A stretch of DNA of 64,000 bases from Mastigias papua. Taxonomy: Eukaryota; Cnidaria; Scyphozoa; Rhizostomeae; Mastigiidae. The stretch spans positions 6,427,570 to 6,491,569 of the forward strand of contig OZ025271.1 in assembly GCA_964019165.1 (NCBI GenBank), in the 5' to 3' direction. The translations under genes and the position numbers were made by a program. Below are positions 1-12,711 of this stretch, in pieces. Every line of letters begins with the position of its first letter. Position 1 is the first letter of the stretch. The notes under the pieces are model-generated. The model saw nothing but the letters and a program-made list of their open reading frames with translations, was not told the origin of the DNA and did no database searches.

Positions 1-833
1 CAGCTGAATTTGCAATCAACTATTAGTACATAGCTTCTGCGCTATTTTTCAGTGATTAGCTGTCAAAACGCATTTAGGCCCTAATTCTTTCATACTATTC
101 TGTATTTACACCACGTCCAACCAATGATTGTATTTCTCAGTCTCTGCACAGCATGCCAGATGTCAAATAATCATCTAAAAATCCTTAAATGGGTTGACTG
201 CACAATATCTGTGCGACTTCTCTATAAGAAACTTAACACTTTCCACCTACAGCCCAAGTAAAAATTCAAAACAGATTTGAGGTACTTCTGTGCTATTTTT
301 CAATTACTCCACTATTTATTATTGCATACCAAGCAAATTAAGAAGGTTTCGCAGCGTAGATTTACGAGAGGTAACCGAATGCAAACTTACGAGGTGAAGA
401 CATGGAAATGGAACAAATATTCCCAAATATGGCAGTGCTTCCAGGCAGCATATTTATTGGCGTCAGAGGCTCTGATGGGACTCTAACTAAAACATTATGT
501 GATATGAGATTTTATATACCTTACTTCAAAAATAATTAGAGTTCTTTAAAAGATAATAAACTAAATGAATTCAAGTTGCAGTCACACGAAATATCAATGA
601 TTTATGCTTTTCATGCTCCTCCTTCGGGGGTAGGAATAAACGGGGGTAGGCGGAAAAGCTCTCTACTTTCATAAGTCGTTTGAAATTATGCATCCATGTG
701 ATATGAGTAAAGGTATGTAGGTAATAGTTAGGTATGAAAAATTGCACTGGCAGTAGCTGCATTTCTTTGACTTTCCTACTCCAATCTTACATCCCAATGC
801 AGTGGGTACCAATTTTAAAGCTTGTAGTTTAAC
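1..833. other. Non-coding, AT-rich, no gene recognised
   Basis: Only short chance ORFs are present, with no codon-like structure or recognisable motif. The stretch just below 834 may be the body of the SINE whose tRNA-like promoter is at 834-902, since it lies downstream of it on the minus strand. I cannot place that element's 3' end. Confidence 0.4.
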
Positions 834-902
834 TCCGCCTGGGCTCGAACCCACGACTTCCCGGTTGTAAGGTTTACGCTCTAACCACTATGCCACCACT
901 CA
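834..902 (-). mobile_element. tRNA-derived SINE head (Pol III promoter)
   Basis: On the minus strand there is an A-box-like stretch (TGGCATAGTGGTTAGAGC, complement of about 879-896) and a clear B box (GGTTCGAGCCC, complement of 841-851) at tRNA-like spacing. The anticodon-stem region does not pair well (loop CTTACAA, which would be a Val-type anticodon), so this looks like a tRNA-derived SINE rather than a working tRNA gene. The body would run toward lower coordinates. Neither a tail nor target duplications were found, so the extent is uncertain. Confidence 0.5.
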
Positions 903-1125
903 GGTAGTTTTACAAGCACAATACAAGAAAGGACAACTGCAATTGATAAAACACTAAAAGTCATACTACCTAAAGTCAAATGGCCCTGGGCGTCATCAGA
1001 CGGTTTTTCCAGCACTAAACAGATTATAAATAAAGTAACTGATTAAAGCTTGAAAAGTTAATTCCAATATATCCAACAATATGTTTATCAATTGTCACAA
1101 ATCTAGTTAACAATCAATCAGCTAA

Positions 1126-1406
1126 GGGAGAGGTCATTATTTATGGCCGGGGTGGAGACTGAAAAGAAAGTATTATGTGCTCTCAAAAAAATTTTACCCA
1201 ACCATTTGCTTACGTCAAGTTTTCTTTACCCCACCGAAGGAAAACAGTAAAACGAGGTTGTGTTTATGCTTAAATATGGTATATGTTTTCCCACTGCCCT
1301 GTGGTCACAAATTATTCTACTACCCCATCTAACACAGCTTATTTTGTCAGTTACCCCACCATTTTATCTTCAGTTCCCACCCCGGTCATAAATAATGACC
1401 GCTCCC
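1126..1406. mobile_element. MITE with GGGAG(A/C)GGTCATT termini
   Basis: The left end reads GGGAGAGGTCATTATTTATG. The right end is its near-perfect complement (CATAAATAATGACCGCTCCC), giving a terminal inverted repeat of about 30 bp with a C-rich inner part (CCGGGGTGG / CCACCCCGG). The element is about 281 bp and has no coding capacity. No clear target duplication is visible, so the superfamily is not assigned. Confidence 0.6.
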
Positions 1407-1448
1407 ATAAAATTTAAGACACCAACAGACTCTACTGAAAACTGTTTT

Positions 1449-1736
1449 CAGAGTCCAGAAAAATGCCCAACCTTCCTCCGGCTGTCAAATCTTGATCACA
1501 AACCTTCTCTTTTTTAAGAAAATCAAAACTAGCCAACGTTCTTGAACTCTGCATTGTGTCTCTAAACATTGTACTTTAGAAGGGCTATGCCTGTCACAGT
1601 CGATGTCACTTTAACTGAAAACTTGGCCGAAACTGGATTGTTAGTAATAGTTACAAAACCTTCCTCAAATGTAACATAAAACGCAAAATCTTCCTCCGGC
1701 TCACAGCCATGGAGCCGTGACTTTTTCTAGACTCTG
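1449..1736 (-). mobile_element. hAT-type MITE, copy A
   Basis: The ends are CAGAGTCCAGAAAA and the complement of CAGAGTCTAGAAAA. They are flanked by ACTGTTTT (1441-1448) and CCTGTTTT (1737-1744), an 8-bp target duplication with one mismatch, as expected for hAT elements. The same family recurs in the opposite orientation at 15300-15565, sharing the inner CAACCTTCCTCCGG and GGAGCCGTGACTTTTTCT sequences. It is non-coding, about 288 bp. Confidence 0.7.
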
Positions 1737-1836
1737 CCTGTTTTTATATATGCTCATAAAGATAACCAGCATAAAACAAATGTAGAATTCGCAAGACAAC
1801 GTATAGTAGCCGCTTTACGGCAATTCACAATTAGAA

Positions 1837-2092
1837 ACCCGTTTACACCGCAGTGGATCAATTTTTGATCCGCTACAAAAGTTGCATTGAAACAGCGTTT
1901 CATTCACACACACGCACGTTATCTGAGACAAAACGTGTTCGGCTATCTGATACAATTTTTGTATCTATTACCAAAGCGAAGCATTGTTGTACCTATACGG
2001 ATCAAAAGCGTTACAAGTACAGTGTATACTTAACGTCTTGAAGCAGTTTTTGCAGCGGACCAAAAAGTGGTCGATACAGTGTAAACGGTGTC
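1837..2092. mobile_element. MITE with GTTTACAC ends
   Basis: The left arm starts near 1841 (GTTTACACCGCAGTGGATC) and the right arm ends near 2090 as its imperfect complement. The arms are about 60 bp each and include a GGATCAATTTTTGATCC-like block. This is a short non-autonomous TIR element. ORFs across it are by-products of the inverted arms. The end motif resembles that of the MITE at 12969-13392 (CCGTTTACAC), suggesting a related transposase. Confidence 0.55.
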
Positions 2093-2390
2093 TAATATGC
2101 TTAAAGCCAATAAAAGATCAACGTGTATGTACCGGATCCTCTCTACTGAGCAACAGGAGGCGCTTATTTTAATTTCATGTCGCCGGAGAGGGGGTCACTT
2201 TTGAGATGAACGCTCAGTAGAGAAAATACAGTAATAATTTATTGAAAGAGAAAAGAAATGAGGAGAGTGGGGGATTCCCAGTGGCATATCACCAGTTGTT
2301 CAAGTCATTTGTGTAATATCTAAGGCTTATCATTATTGTTTATTGTTATGTTTGTACGCGGCCCTGTGAAGGAGCCGTGGTTGTTGTTGT

Positions 2391-2394
<4 letters not shown>

Positions 2395-2474
<80 letters not shown>
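2395..2474. repeat. (TA)n microsatellite
   Basis: An almost pure TA dinucleotide run of about 80 bp, preceded by a short (GTT)n run at 2379-2393. Confidence 0.97.
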
Positions 2475-2476
<2 letters not shown>

Positions 2477-3480
2477 ATAAATATATAGTGATTGACAGAC
2501 TTACGAGTAGAGTTAGCGAGAATGTAGAAGCTGTTGGCTATATACAAAAAACCTAGTTGTTCCTATCATTGGCTGAACTTCTAAAGAATTAACAATTTGC
2601 TGGCCTTAACATATTCTAGCACTGCAGTGAGAATGCTTGCACATTAAGTATATGGAACAAGTGGTCGCTTAGATTTAGAATCGCATACCAGCAAACAATT
2701 CAAGATTTAAAAACACGAGGTAATGGTGCTTATAAATGGATTATTAAAGTGCTTTGAGTCGACATTGTTCACTACAGTTCAAGCCGAAAATTTAGCAAAA
2801 AGTCTCACAACGCCTCTGTTTTAATTCTAAGCGCATTCATAATGCGCTCAGTGCTTTTTGCCTATTTCTCATCCTATTCTTTTTTGCTGGTAATCCTGTT
2901 ATTGATACCAGTCTGGAAAAGGCTGCATATAAGGCCAGTTTCATTTTTCTAAAGAAACATCTACAACATGTGCCATCAATCGTCGAATTATCCTTCTGGG
3001 GGCTTATTTATGTTTGATAACTTTTGGATGGGGACTTTTTCTAGGGGAGGCTTATAAATGATTTGTTTGGATGGGGACTTTTTCTAGGGGAGGCTTATAA
3101 ATTATTTGAGGCACATTGCATATAATGCTCGTCGTCAAAACTCCTTTTCTGCATAATAGTAAAAGAAGAGTCTAAATTTAAGAATTAGCCTTTGTCAATA
3201 ATTTGATCATCATATGAAGTGTGGACGCATTCGAGGGGGAGTATTAGCAATTTTAGGCTCTAGCACGGGGGTTTATTCCAGGCGGCGTTTTTGAGGGGTG
3301 GGGAAAATCAAAGGTGTACAGTATACTCCATTCTATGCATGTATATAAGGTGAGAGTGATTGGGAATGAAGGGTAGTAAATGTTGAAGACAGCTTAGAAT
3401 GTTACTTGCAAAAAGAAAAATGAATACCAATACTTTGCATACGTAGAGTCTTGCCTTCCATTTCTCGAACTTCTACAAAA
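2475..3480. other. Non-coding; short tandem duplication inside
   Basis: No gene recognised. A 42-bp period occurs twice at about 3024-3102 (TTTGGATGGGGACTTTTTCT followed by AGGGGAGGCTTATAAAT). It resembles the GGGGGCTTATT-type repeat ends at 41021 and 44440, so it may be a decayed copy of that repeat family. Confidence 0.5.
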
Positions 3481-3490
3481 AGACAGTTTA

Positions 3491-4062
3491 TCATCATCAC
3501 CATCATCATCATCATCGTCATCATTATCATCATCATCATCATTATCATTATCATCATCATCATCATCACCACAACCACCACAACCACCACCACAACCACC
3601 ACCACAACCACCACCACCACAACCACCACCACTACAACCACCACCACCACCACCACCACCACCACCACAACCACCACCACCACCACCACAACCACCACCA
3701 CCACCACCACCACAACCACCACCACCACCACCACCACCACCACCACCACCACCACCACCACCACCACCACCACCACCACAACCACCACAACCACCACAAC
3801 CACCACCAACACCCCCACCCCCACCACCACCACCACCACCACCACCACCACAACCACCACCACCACCAACACCACAACCACCACCACCAGCACAACCACC
3901 ATCACCACCACCAACACCACCACCGCAACCACCACCACCACCACCAGCACAACCACCACCACCACAACCACCACCACAACCACCACCACCACCACCACCA
4001 CCAACACCACCACCACCACCACCACCACCAACACCACCACCACCACCACCACCACCACCAAT
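3491..4062. repeat. Compound trinucleotide tract: (ATC)n then (CAC/CAA)n
   Basis: About 570 bp of trinucleotide repeats. The first 75 bp are ATC/ATT units. The rest is CAC interrupted by CAA. It opens long reading frames on both strands (poly-Thr on +, poly-Val or poly-Trp on -), but these have no other protein features and are not treated as genes. Confidence 0.97.
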
Positions 4063-4517
4063 AAGAACTTAAATAAGAACTTTTGGAAATAGGCCTTGAG
4101 CTAGGTTCTTTATAAAAAAAAAACACGTGTATCAGGATAAATAATCTCAAATACACTCTTTTTTTATAAGACTACCTAAAGTTTTTTCGAGGCTCAATAT
4201 TCCTAAATTTTTCTGATTTTGAGTCTAGAATTATTCTTAAATTATTCTTAAATACCAAAGGTGTAACTTCGCCTAAAACTTTTAAGGAATTTATTCCAAT
4301 ATTTGTTGATGTTTTACTAAATGATAAACTTAGCAAGAGTTTACATTTTGTATCGATAATGCAAAAGTAGATCTGACAGCACTTTAATAACTGTGGTAAA
4401 AAAGATTCTTGTGTTTTGATGAAGCTTGAGCCTCGCTCTCGAGAGATACCTTGGATCGATCAATCTAGCTAGCGTAAAAGTGCGACACTGATCCACAACA
4501 CATTTTGCCTCATTGCA
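4063..4517. other. Non-coding spacer
   Basis: AT-rich sequence with no recognisable gene or repeat ends. A short duplicated AATAAGAACTT(A/T) motif sits at 4061-4083, just after the trinucleotide tract. Confidence 0.4.
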
Positions 4518-4824
<307 letters not shown>

Positions 4825-5128
4825 CATAGCATTAACGAAGTTACAAGTGATCAGTTTTCTCAACTTCCTACTTTCCATTGCACTTTGTTTGTCATACGTC
4901 GTTGCTCAACTGCCGTGTTCCTTGGCAACAATTCAATATCGCACTTTGTCAAATCATCACCTACGCCCAGAACTGTCGTCAGTTTAAGTATAAAGCAGTT
5001 CATTTTCGAGCTTTGCAAATCGATACCGGCGCTATTACAGAATCGTACGTCTCCTAGAAATAGATGTCCTGCAGAAACATACCACTAAAACCATTCGATG
5101 GCTCTCGGTGAGTAGATTACGATGATAC

Positions 5129-7208
5129 CGAGGGGCAAATCACTCGGGAAAAAGTGTACGAGATTTTTGAGATTTTCAGGTTTTTCAAAGATTTTTTAAG
5201 ACTTATTTGTATTTCACGAAGATTTTTAAGATTTTTTTGGATTTCAAAAAGATTTTTTGGGATTTTTGGAGTATTTTATAGATTTTTCCATTTTTTGAAG
5301 ATTTTTGAGATTTTTGCAAGATTTTTGAGATTTTAAAGATTTTTTGAAGATTTTTTTAAAGACTTCTATGTTCCATAAAGTACATTTCAACTCATGTAAA
5401 GGTTCTTTTTCATAAATTTTGTTGTAAGATGTAGTAAAGTAGCTAGTCTAATAACTAAAAACCTAAACAACAGCTGGCGTAGAGATGTAGAGCTCAGTAA
5501 CCAATACAATAGAAACGTTTCTTATGTCTCGACTAAGTACCGTCAATGAACAGACAGAGCAGCATCGGCTACATTGCTAGGGTACAGTAGGGTAATTTTT
5601 CAATAGGGTTAAACGCAACTGTGTGCATACTCGATGACTCAAAGAAAACCTTCCTTTGATAAAAAGGAGCCATATTTTTCCCAGTTGCACAAGATAGCAA
5701 TATTCCCTATGCCGCCTTACGTCAGGTCAATAAAATTCCTAAATTGTATTGGAGTTCCCACATATTTCCTTTCAAGTATAAAAACAAAGATACTCTTCTC
5801 AGAAGAAACCTTTTATCATCCTCAATTCGTTTGAAGCCATACAGGTCATCGGCTCTAACAGTGCAGTGTTACTTGCACTCAGAGGTGTTGTGGAAGGGAG
5901 CCGGCTTGGGAGGGTAGCCCCTTCTGGTACAATGAAGAGAGTTTTGGGAGGCTCAGCCCCCTTTCAGTTATCTTAAACTAGTTTGGTGAACTTCTGGCTT
6001 GGTAGTACGAACCAACCCTGTACTACGGTTTTATGAGTATTTTACCTAAATTATGCGTACCTTTTGTAAAACTATGTATGCATTCAAATTTGAACAGCCT
6101 AGTGACGTCATGGGTGTGATCATGGGTGTGGTCTAAAGAATGGCCTGCAGCTTAACCCCCATTGTTAACTCTTTAGTGTGGCACGACTGTTTTCACTGAC
6201 ACGGCTGGGATCATAGATACCATAAATCCTTGATTTGGCCCCTCCCCTCAGAAAAGCTACCCTTCAACTAAGCCCCAACCCAATTATTTATAACCCCCCC
6301 CCCCTAGATCATAATGAAGTCCTTGACAAAACCTAATTCTTACATTTAGACTGTCTTTGTAATATTACGGAGAATAGGAGCTTTGACAGTGAGCTTTTTA
6401 TGCGACATGTGTCAAACAATTTTTAAAGCCCCCCCGCGAATATGCCCCAAAAATCATAAAATATAAGTAAATCCCCAGGGAACTAATTCGAGGACTTTTT
6501 GAGGATTAACGTCAAAATTTTAGCTATTTTGGCCCCTCCCTTCACAAAATCAAACAAGGCTGTCTCCATGAGAGCCCCCTGTTTAGTGATGAACGACGTC
6601 ATCAACTGTAATCTACACCCACTGCGTATTAGAACTAATTATGTAAGTGAAGAGGAACCAAACTTAGTTTCAAGTGAACAGAAACCAAGTTCATCAAGTT
6701 ACAGTCAGTTTTCTATTTCTTAGTATCATTCATAGTTACAAATGAAAAGAGAATCATATCAAAGATTGTAGAGTTTATCTGGAGAGATTTGGAGAAAATC
6801 TTGCAATCCATTCGGCAAGAGGAAACCCCTCCTCTTTGTTGGAAAATATCGACTATCGATCGTACCCCTACCTTCAAGCTCAAGATGTCATATATGTATG
6901 AATCCTAACATGAGGAAATTAAATAATTTGCGAACACTCGATAAAAGAAAGGTAATTTAATCCTTGGACTCAGCGCTCATGGCATAGGTTGAAGATTTTC
7001 TAAAGAGTTTGAGATTTCTGTACAGATTTTTAAGATTTTTTAGAGATTTAGAGATTTTTTTAGAGATTTAGAGATTTTTTGTAGATTTTGCAGATTTTCA
7101 AAGATTTCTGAGATTTTTAAGATTTTCAAAGATTTTTCAGATTTTTTAGAGATTTTTAAAGATTTTTCAGTAACGTGTACGAGATTTTTTTGAGTGATTT
7201 GCCCCTCG
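5129..7208. mobile_element. 2.1-kb TIR element with 8-bp TSD and GATTTTT-rich arms
   Basis: The left end is CGAGGGGCAAATCACTC (from 5129) and the right end is its exact complement (to 7208), a perfect 17-bp inverted repeat. Both sides carry GATGATAC (5121-5128 and 7209-7216), an exact 8-bp target duplication typical of hAT-like elements. Just inside each end is a degenerate minisatellite of GAGATTTTT units, 5159-5356 and about 7010-7195, in the same orientation on the + strand, with GTGTACGAGATTTTT at both sides. The middle (5360-7000) shows no transposase. It may be a non-autonomous derivative. Confidence 0.7.
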
Positions 7209-7414
7209 GATGATACCGTCATTTATCCCAAAGCTCAAATTTCCAAGCCCTGTTGAGCCTCGTAATGATCATTCTGTGATCATACCCTAAGGTCATATAA
7301 TGATCATATAATGATCATATCAGTTCATATAACGAATTGCTTTCCTGGTCAGAAAAATGTACAATGGCTATCTCTCGCCAAAGAGCCATTTGTATTGAAA
7401 TATTTGAAACAGTG

Positions 7415-8575
7415 AAATAATTAAGCCCATCATTTATGCAGAACATTTTTAAATTATGGACATCATGTTACACGCATTTTTTTTATAAGCAATTTCAACT
7501 CGGGCTCAGTACTAAAAATTGCTTAGCTGGAAGGCAAATTTGAGTACTCAAAATTGCTTAGCAATTGCTAAACTTTTTGTTCGTGTTTTTTGAAAATAGA
7601 TTAGAAAAAGGTAAATATAGGGCTATATACATGTCAGAAGGCACCATAAATTAAAGATAAATAAAAAAAAATTAACGATAGATTTTGTTCGCACTTTTTA
7701 TCCATGAACACCAACTCAACCAAATGTAATATTTCTAATCGAGATAATAGCTCTTTCCAAAGTTAGTTGGCGATCTGCCCAAAGCTCCATTCACACATTC
7801 AACCTCATTTTGATATTGCTGTCTTGTAATATCCAAGTGGTATTACAACAATAAGTGTTACAAAAGCAACGAGAATGAGGCATTCACCAACTAATTTCGG
7901 AAAAAGCTGTATCTAATTGTAAGGAACAAAACAAATTTCAACAAAACAAGTATACAGTACGTATATAATGGTTTCTGTGGCTCAAATATGCATGATGTCT
8001 ATTCCGTCAACGCTTGCACAGGTTATTCCTGTTAATAAAATGGTGTCAGTTCACATTTCCTGTTAGTTACTGAAAATACAATTTTTCAAATTGCTTAGCA
8101 GTCTTCAATCCAGTACTAAAATTGCTTAAGTTTTTGCCTTGCCGAGTACTACCTTGCTTATAAAAAAATGCGTGTATTCCTCACCAAATCCAAATGATCT
8201 AGCCCATGTAAGGCTTAGTCAAACAACTTTTGGGTCCCATTGTCTGTCTATTGGGCCACAGATTTGGAACAACCTTCCAAACAAACTGAAATCAGAAGGA
8301 AAATTGAAAAATTTTAAGAGACTAATAAATAACTGGGATGGGCCATGTTGTAGATGCAGTGCTTGTCAGTGCCTGCCTGTCAACGATAAAGCCACAAATA
8401 GACGATAGCACCTGTCGATTTTTTTTACTTTCGTAATGTATAGAATATAGAAACTGTTTTTATTTATTTTAATGCTATTCGATTTGGATTAGTTAACGCT
8501 GTATATGTGTATATTTGTAATCATGTGTATATTTTGTTAGCTAGTATTTTTTCAATCGAATTAAAATAACTAGGT
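7415..8575 (+). mobile_element. CR1/L2-like retrotransposon 3' fragment, split by a MITE
   Basis: The reading frame 8139-8408 encodes the C-terminal tail seen in CR1/L2 ORF2 proteins: DLAHVRLSQTTFGSHC, GPQIWNNLPNKLK, then NNWDGPCCRCSACQC, comparable to the tail of the element at 29007-29705. The upstream part of the same tail appears at about 7420-7468. The two are separated by the TA-flanked MITE at 7471-8174. It is 5'-truncated and has no RT core. Confidence 0.6.
7471..8174. mobile_element. TA-flanked MITE inserted in a CR1 tail
   Basis: The ends are CACGCATTTTTTTTATAAGC and its complement (GCTTATAAAAAAATGCGTG), with subterminal AGTACTAAAAATTGCTTAG blocks in both arms. The element is bounded by TA at 7469-7470 and 8175-8176, fitting a Tc1/mariner-type duplication. 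About 704 bp, no coding capacity. It cuts the CR1 tail, so it is younger. Confidence 0.65.
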
Positions 8576-8830
8576 ATACACACAAAACATGGCTGCCATG
8601 TTTGTTCGCTAAGTGGGATAGAGGCTAGGGTTAGCATTTAAATCATCTCGAAGTGCTGGAATTCGATCTATTTCATTGATATCGTACACATATTGTAGTA
8701 GAAATCGACGAAATGTTGATAATTAATACTAATTAAACACTAACCCTAACCCTGACCCCTTACCCCTTGATAACTCCTCGGAAATTTGAGTTATGGAGGT
8801 AAATGACGGTATGATCGTAATCTACTCTCC
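8576..8830. other. Non-coding; short CCCTAA-like patch
   Basis: No gene seen. Near 8741-8762 there is a short telomere-like run (CTAACCCTAACCCTGACCCC), too short to call a telomeric array. Confidence 0.4.
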
Positions 8831-8990
8831 GAGAGCATAGTGGACAAATCTTAACAGATTTTACACCGGGTTTTTTGAAGGATGAGTAGTACACTTGGAG
8901 ATTCTGGCCTTCTGATTGGTCAATAAGGCAGAAGATTCCCCAATTGGGGATCGCGCTAACAGCCAATCAAGATTTGTCCACTATGCTCTC
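8831..8990. mobile_element. 160-bp MITE (GAGAGCATAGTGGACAAATC)
   Basis: Inverted ends of about 22 bp: GAGAGCATAGTGGACAAATC at 8831 and the complement ending at 8990. Both are flanked by TCC, a possible 3-bp duplication. No coding capacity. A frame crossing the element is a by-product. Confidence 0.65.
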
Positions 8991-10837
8991 TCCGAGTGCC
9001 ATTGAATGGTGTGTAGTTTGTTAGGGTAGGCCAGCTATTTCTAGGAGAGGTACAATTCCGAACTACACTTGCCTAATAACGCTATAGAACTATTGACAAA
9101 AATATCAAACTGGATATACTTTCCATGGCTCAAATCTTAAAACTAGAGTGGACAGGGCGAAACCGATTTATAAGATTGCCAATCAATTATGATCAGATTG
9201 ACAAGGCCGAAATTGATTCAGTCACAAGCTATAGAGAGACTCTTGTTCCTATTTTGTCTCAGATTCCAATAATTGTAATAAGTCACCATGAAGAATAATA
9301 CGTTCGCAAATCTAATCCGAAGGGAGAGAAGGGACTGCTACAAAAATTCACATCCTACCTGGGGAGCAGTACTTCAGGAGAGGGGGCAATTCAAAGGCCG
9401 ACTGTTATTTGTACTTCATACGACAAAATGGATAATGAAGGCAAATGTGTTGGAAAGATCTACAAACTTCAACATTTTCAACATTCCACAACCAAAATGT
9501 AGTACATTTACCTGCCTTGTACAAAAGCATCTTTCCAAGATTCATGTGTACACTTGTCATGCCAGCCGATGTGAACATATGATTAAGCCAAAATACAGTC
9601 ACGTACGTACACAATATACCCAGACGTTCACTAGCGAAGACGTCTCAAGTTTCCTCATCGTAAAATGACGAGAGACAGGTAAATAAACGAACACCTACTC
9701 ATATCAATGATGACGCTATTGTTTTCTCATAGTTGCTTAATCTCCCGCATTCCGGTGGAGACCCCAGCATTTCAGTGTATCTCCAGCCGACTTCCAGCAA
9801 TGGCAGAATGTTACAAAATCTCCGGCATTTCTGTCAATTTGAAAAAAATTATAAGATCGCCTATGTGAAACGCGATTGGAACTTAGCAATTCACACTGTT
9901 TGTTGTTCATTAGTCCCTTACTTTGGGCTAATCGCTCTTAAAATCAGTACTTTTCATGGTTGTGATCTAGTATGTTTTTCTAGATATCACTATGTATTGA
10001 TGGTTTCCTGCCAGGCAGTGGTGACGTCAGCCAAACTCCTACTATCGTGACTCCGCCACACTGCCACGCCCATTTCTCCAGCATTTTGATAACCAAAACT
10101 TCGCAACTATGTTTTCTATTCTGTGCGAGGTACCCAATACAGGTAACGAAGATCGTGCCATTTGTTTTGTTTTTCTCTGTTTTTTTAGTAAGTAATGTAA
10201 GGGAAAGGCCAATAGAGCCTATAACAAAGCCCTGACAAAGACTATGTTGGCAAGATCATTTTTCAGGAAAAATGGGGTTTCCCTTTTAATGTCCATTGTA
10301 TTCACATATCTTATATGCTGCATTTAGAGAGGGGCGTCCCTCAGCGTTCCTAGATAATTTTCAAGGTGATATCCACTAAATTTAGTATAATTCAACACAT
10401 ATCCAGATACAAACACAGATCCAGAAAAAATCAGACGTACTCTCAAGTCCCGAATAGACGATGGGTTGTAATAGTAAGGGGAGGGGAGTGGGAATTTCCT
10501 GAAAATTTAATAAACGGAGTGGTTTGAATAACTGGGATGGGTGGAAAATTTCTCTAATAATATTACCTGGTTATGAGTTTCACAACTTATTTCAATTGTG
10601 GACAAAGAAGTGAAAAACATGATTCTCTCACGGTACTTACTATTCAATAGAATTACAGACTCAAAAATAATACACTGGAATAGGGATATCCTTGGTGGAT
10701 TTTTCAAAAGATTAATAAGTGGGGGAACGTCTGTTCGGGGCTCAAGAGTACGGAAAATCTTACCTGCAGGATATACGACAACATTGATATGATTATGCAT
10801 ATATTTGGTTATAACTAATTCAGAGGAACTTCCGGGT
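8991..10837. other. 1.8 kb without a recognised gene
   Basis: The longest frame is 126 codons (9288-9668), with no recognisable domain, no plausible splice-bounded exon pattern and no repeat signature that I can identify. Unidentified old repeats or intronic sequence are equally possible. Confidence 0.4.
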
Positions 10838-12711
10838 ATTATTATAATTATTATTATTATTTCAAATATTTAAGGAGGGTAGCCCTTCAGCAGTGCTGAT
10901 TTTCAAGGAGCCCTCCGTTACAAAAATAAAATAATTAAATTCAAAGTTACAAATTTGAAAAGCTATTAAACCTAAAAACCTTAATATATGTATATATACA
11001 AAAAAACAAAAAAGACTAGAAAGCTCCCTTTAAAACCCAAATACTTTGTTTAAATATATTCAGGGAGGGGGCTTGCTTTGACCCAGCTGAGAGGCTATTC
11101 CACAACTTAGCACCTCTGCAAGAGAAGCATTTTTGTCCATTACTTGTTCTTTTCAATGGTAGCCTCAAATCTGTTTTAGTGTTACGGAGTCTATGAGAGG
11201 AGTGAAATTAATTTTTGGAAAAGAGGTCACACAGGTATTGTTGAGCCAGCCCATTTAGAGATTTGTAGACCATTATTTCAGACTCAGTTTTAATCAGCTC
11301 ATCAATGGTTTTCCAGCCAAGTTCTTCCAAAAGCTTCTTACTAGGAGTACCATGGCTGCTATTTGTAATAATTCTGGCAGCACGATTCTGAAGCTTTTGC
11401 AGCTGTTTGATTCAGTGGAGCCAGCACAATCCCATACCAAGCAGAAATACCTAAAGTGAGGCTCAACAATGCCTGTGTATAGAGTTCTTAAAGTTTCCCT
11501 AGGTAGTACATTTTTTGCATGCTTCAAGCAGTCTAATGCCCTGGAAACCTTTACAGATACAGCCTTGATTTGTTCTTTCCAATCCAGAGAGGAACCTATT
11601 TTAACACCAAGATATTTAGTATTTTGGACAACTTGAAGCTCATTTCCACCAATATTTAGGCCCAGAACTTCATGGTGGTTTTCAAGCATCCTATGTTTTT
11701 GCTTGGTAGCAAGAAGCATGGAATGTGTTTTTGCTACATTTAGAGAAAGTTTGTTGCCTTGAAGCCAACTTTCAAGTCTTTTAAAGTCATTGGTAATAGC
11801 CTCATTCAGCTGAGTCATATCATTAGATTGGTAGCACAGGCTGATATAATCAGCATACATGGAGACATTACTATCCTGGAGAGCAAGTGGGAGATCATTG
11901 ATATAAATAAGGAAGAGTAAGGGGCCAAGGCAAGAGCCCTGTGGAACTCCAACTTCAATATCCCTGTCTCAGACCCAACACCATTAACCTTGCAGAATTG
12001 CTTACGATTTGCAACATATGATTCAAACCAGGACAGTTCACGGTGCTGTATACCATAGATGGCAAGCCTACTGCATAAGATTTTGTGATCCACAGTATCA
12101 AATGCCTTTTTTAAGTCAATGAATACTAACCCCACAAGCTCTCCACAATCCAAACCACTGTACCAGTTATTTGTGTTTTTAAGAAGACAAGTTGTTGTAG
12201 AAAAAAGGCGCAAAAAACCTGACTGGCTATTAGAAAATAGACGATGATCATTCAAATGCTGGTACAGTTGGTTTGCTACTAGTTTTTCGAAGGGCCTTGA
12301 GATGATTGGCAAGACAGATATAGGTCGATAATTACCTTTATCAGTCCTATCACCATCTTTAAAAATTGGGGTAACTCTTGCCACTTTCCACAAGTCAGGA
12401 AACTGACCTGTTTCAATAGATGTATTAAACAGGCCAGCTATGAAGTTTTCAACAAAAGGTAGAGCTAGTCTCAGAAAATAGCTAGAGATGTTATCAGTCC
12501 CAAAGCTCTTAGATGTTTTAATTTTGGCAAAAGCATCTCTGATTTCTTGGACCTCAATAGTCTTAAAATGAAATTTAACTCTATTGGCATTGACCTGGTA
12601 GTCACCAGAGAGGAGAGGATTAGGAACTGGATCAGTATCATTAGCAAGATCATTGCCAATGGAGCAGAAAAATTTGCTCATTGTATTTGAAATATCTTTC
12701 TTGCGTACCAT
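10838..12711 (-). mobile_element. CR1/L2-like non-LTR retrotransposon, 5'-truncated
   Basis: The minus strand carries a reverse-transcriptase ORF in two frames followed by a 3' UTR that ends in an AAT-rich tail (complement of 10838-10860). The last 80 bp of the UTR (GGAGGGTAGCCCTTCAG, then CTGATTTTCAAGG) match the 3' end of the element finishing at 54994, so the two belong to one family. The endonuclease region is missing. Non-LTR elements of this type insert by target-primed reverse transcription, which readily gives 5' truncation. Confidence 0.85.
11294..12711 (-). pseudogene. Reverse transcriptase (CR1/L2 ORF2 fragment), frameshifted
   Basis: The upstream frame (12711-11815) reads from the linker into the RT fingers and palm: VTPIFKDGDRTDKGNYRPIS, SGFLRLFSTTTCLLK, VFIDLKKAFDTVDHKIL, SWFESYVANRKQFCKVNG. 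A frame break near 11950 precedes the catalytic YxDD motif. The second frame (11860-11294) then starts MYADYIS, so the YADD motif reads YADY and the third catalytic Asp is lost, followed by the thumb/C-terminal region (GNKLSLNVAKTHSMLL, NTKYLGVKIGSSLDWKEQI). It is non-functional on both counts. Confidence 0.85.

Noticed and set aside
834..902. Functional tRNA gene
   Set aside because: A and B boxes are good, but the anticodon stem does not pair; a SINE head is more likely.
3402..4156. Long open frames of poly-Val, poly-Thr and poly-Trp on both strands
   Set aside because: Produced by the CAC/ATC trinucleotide tract; open in several frames on both strands with no other protein feature.
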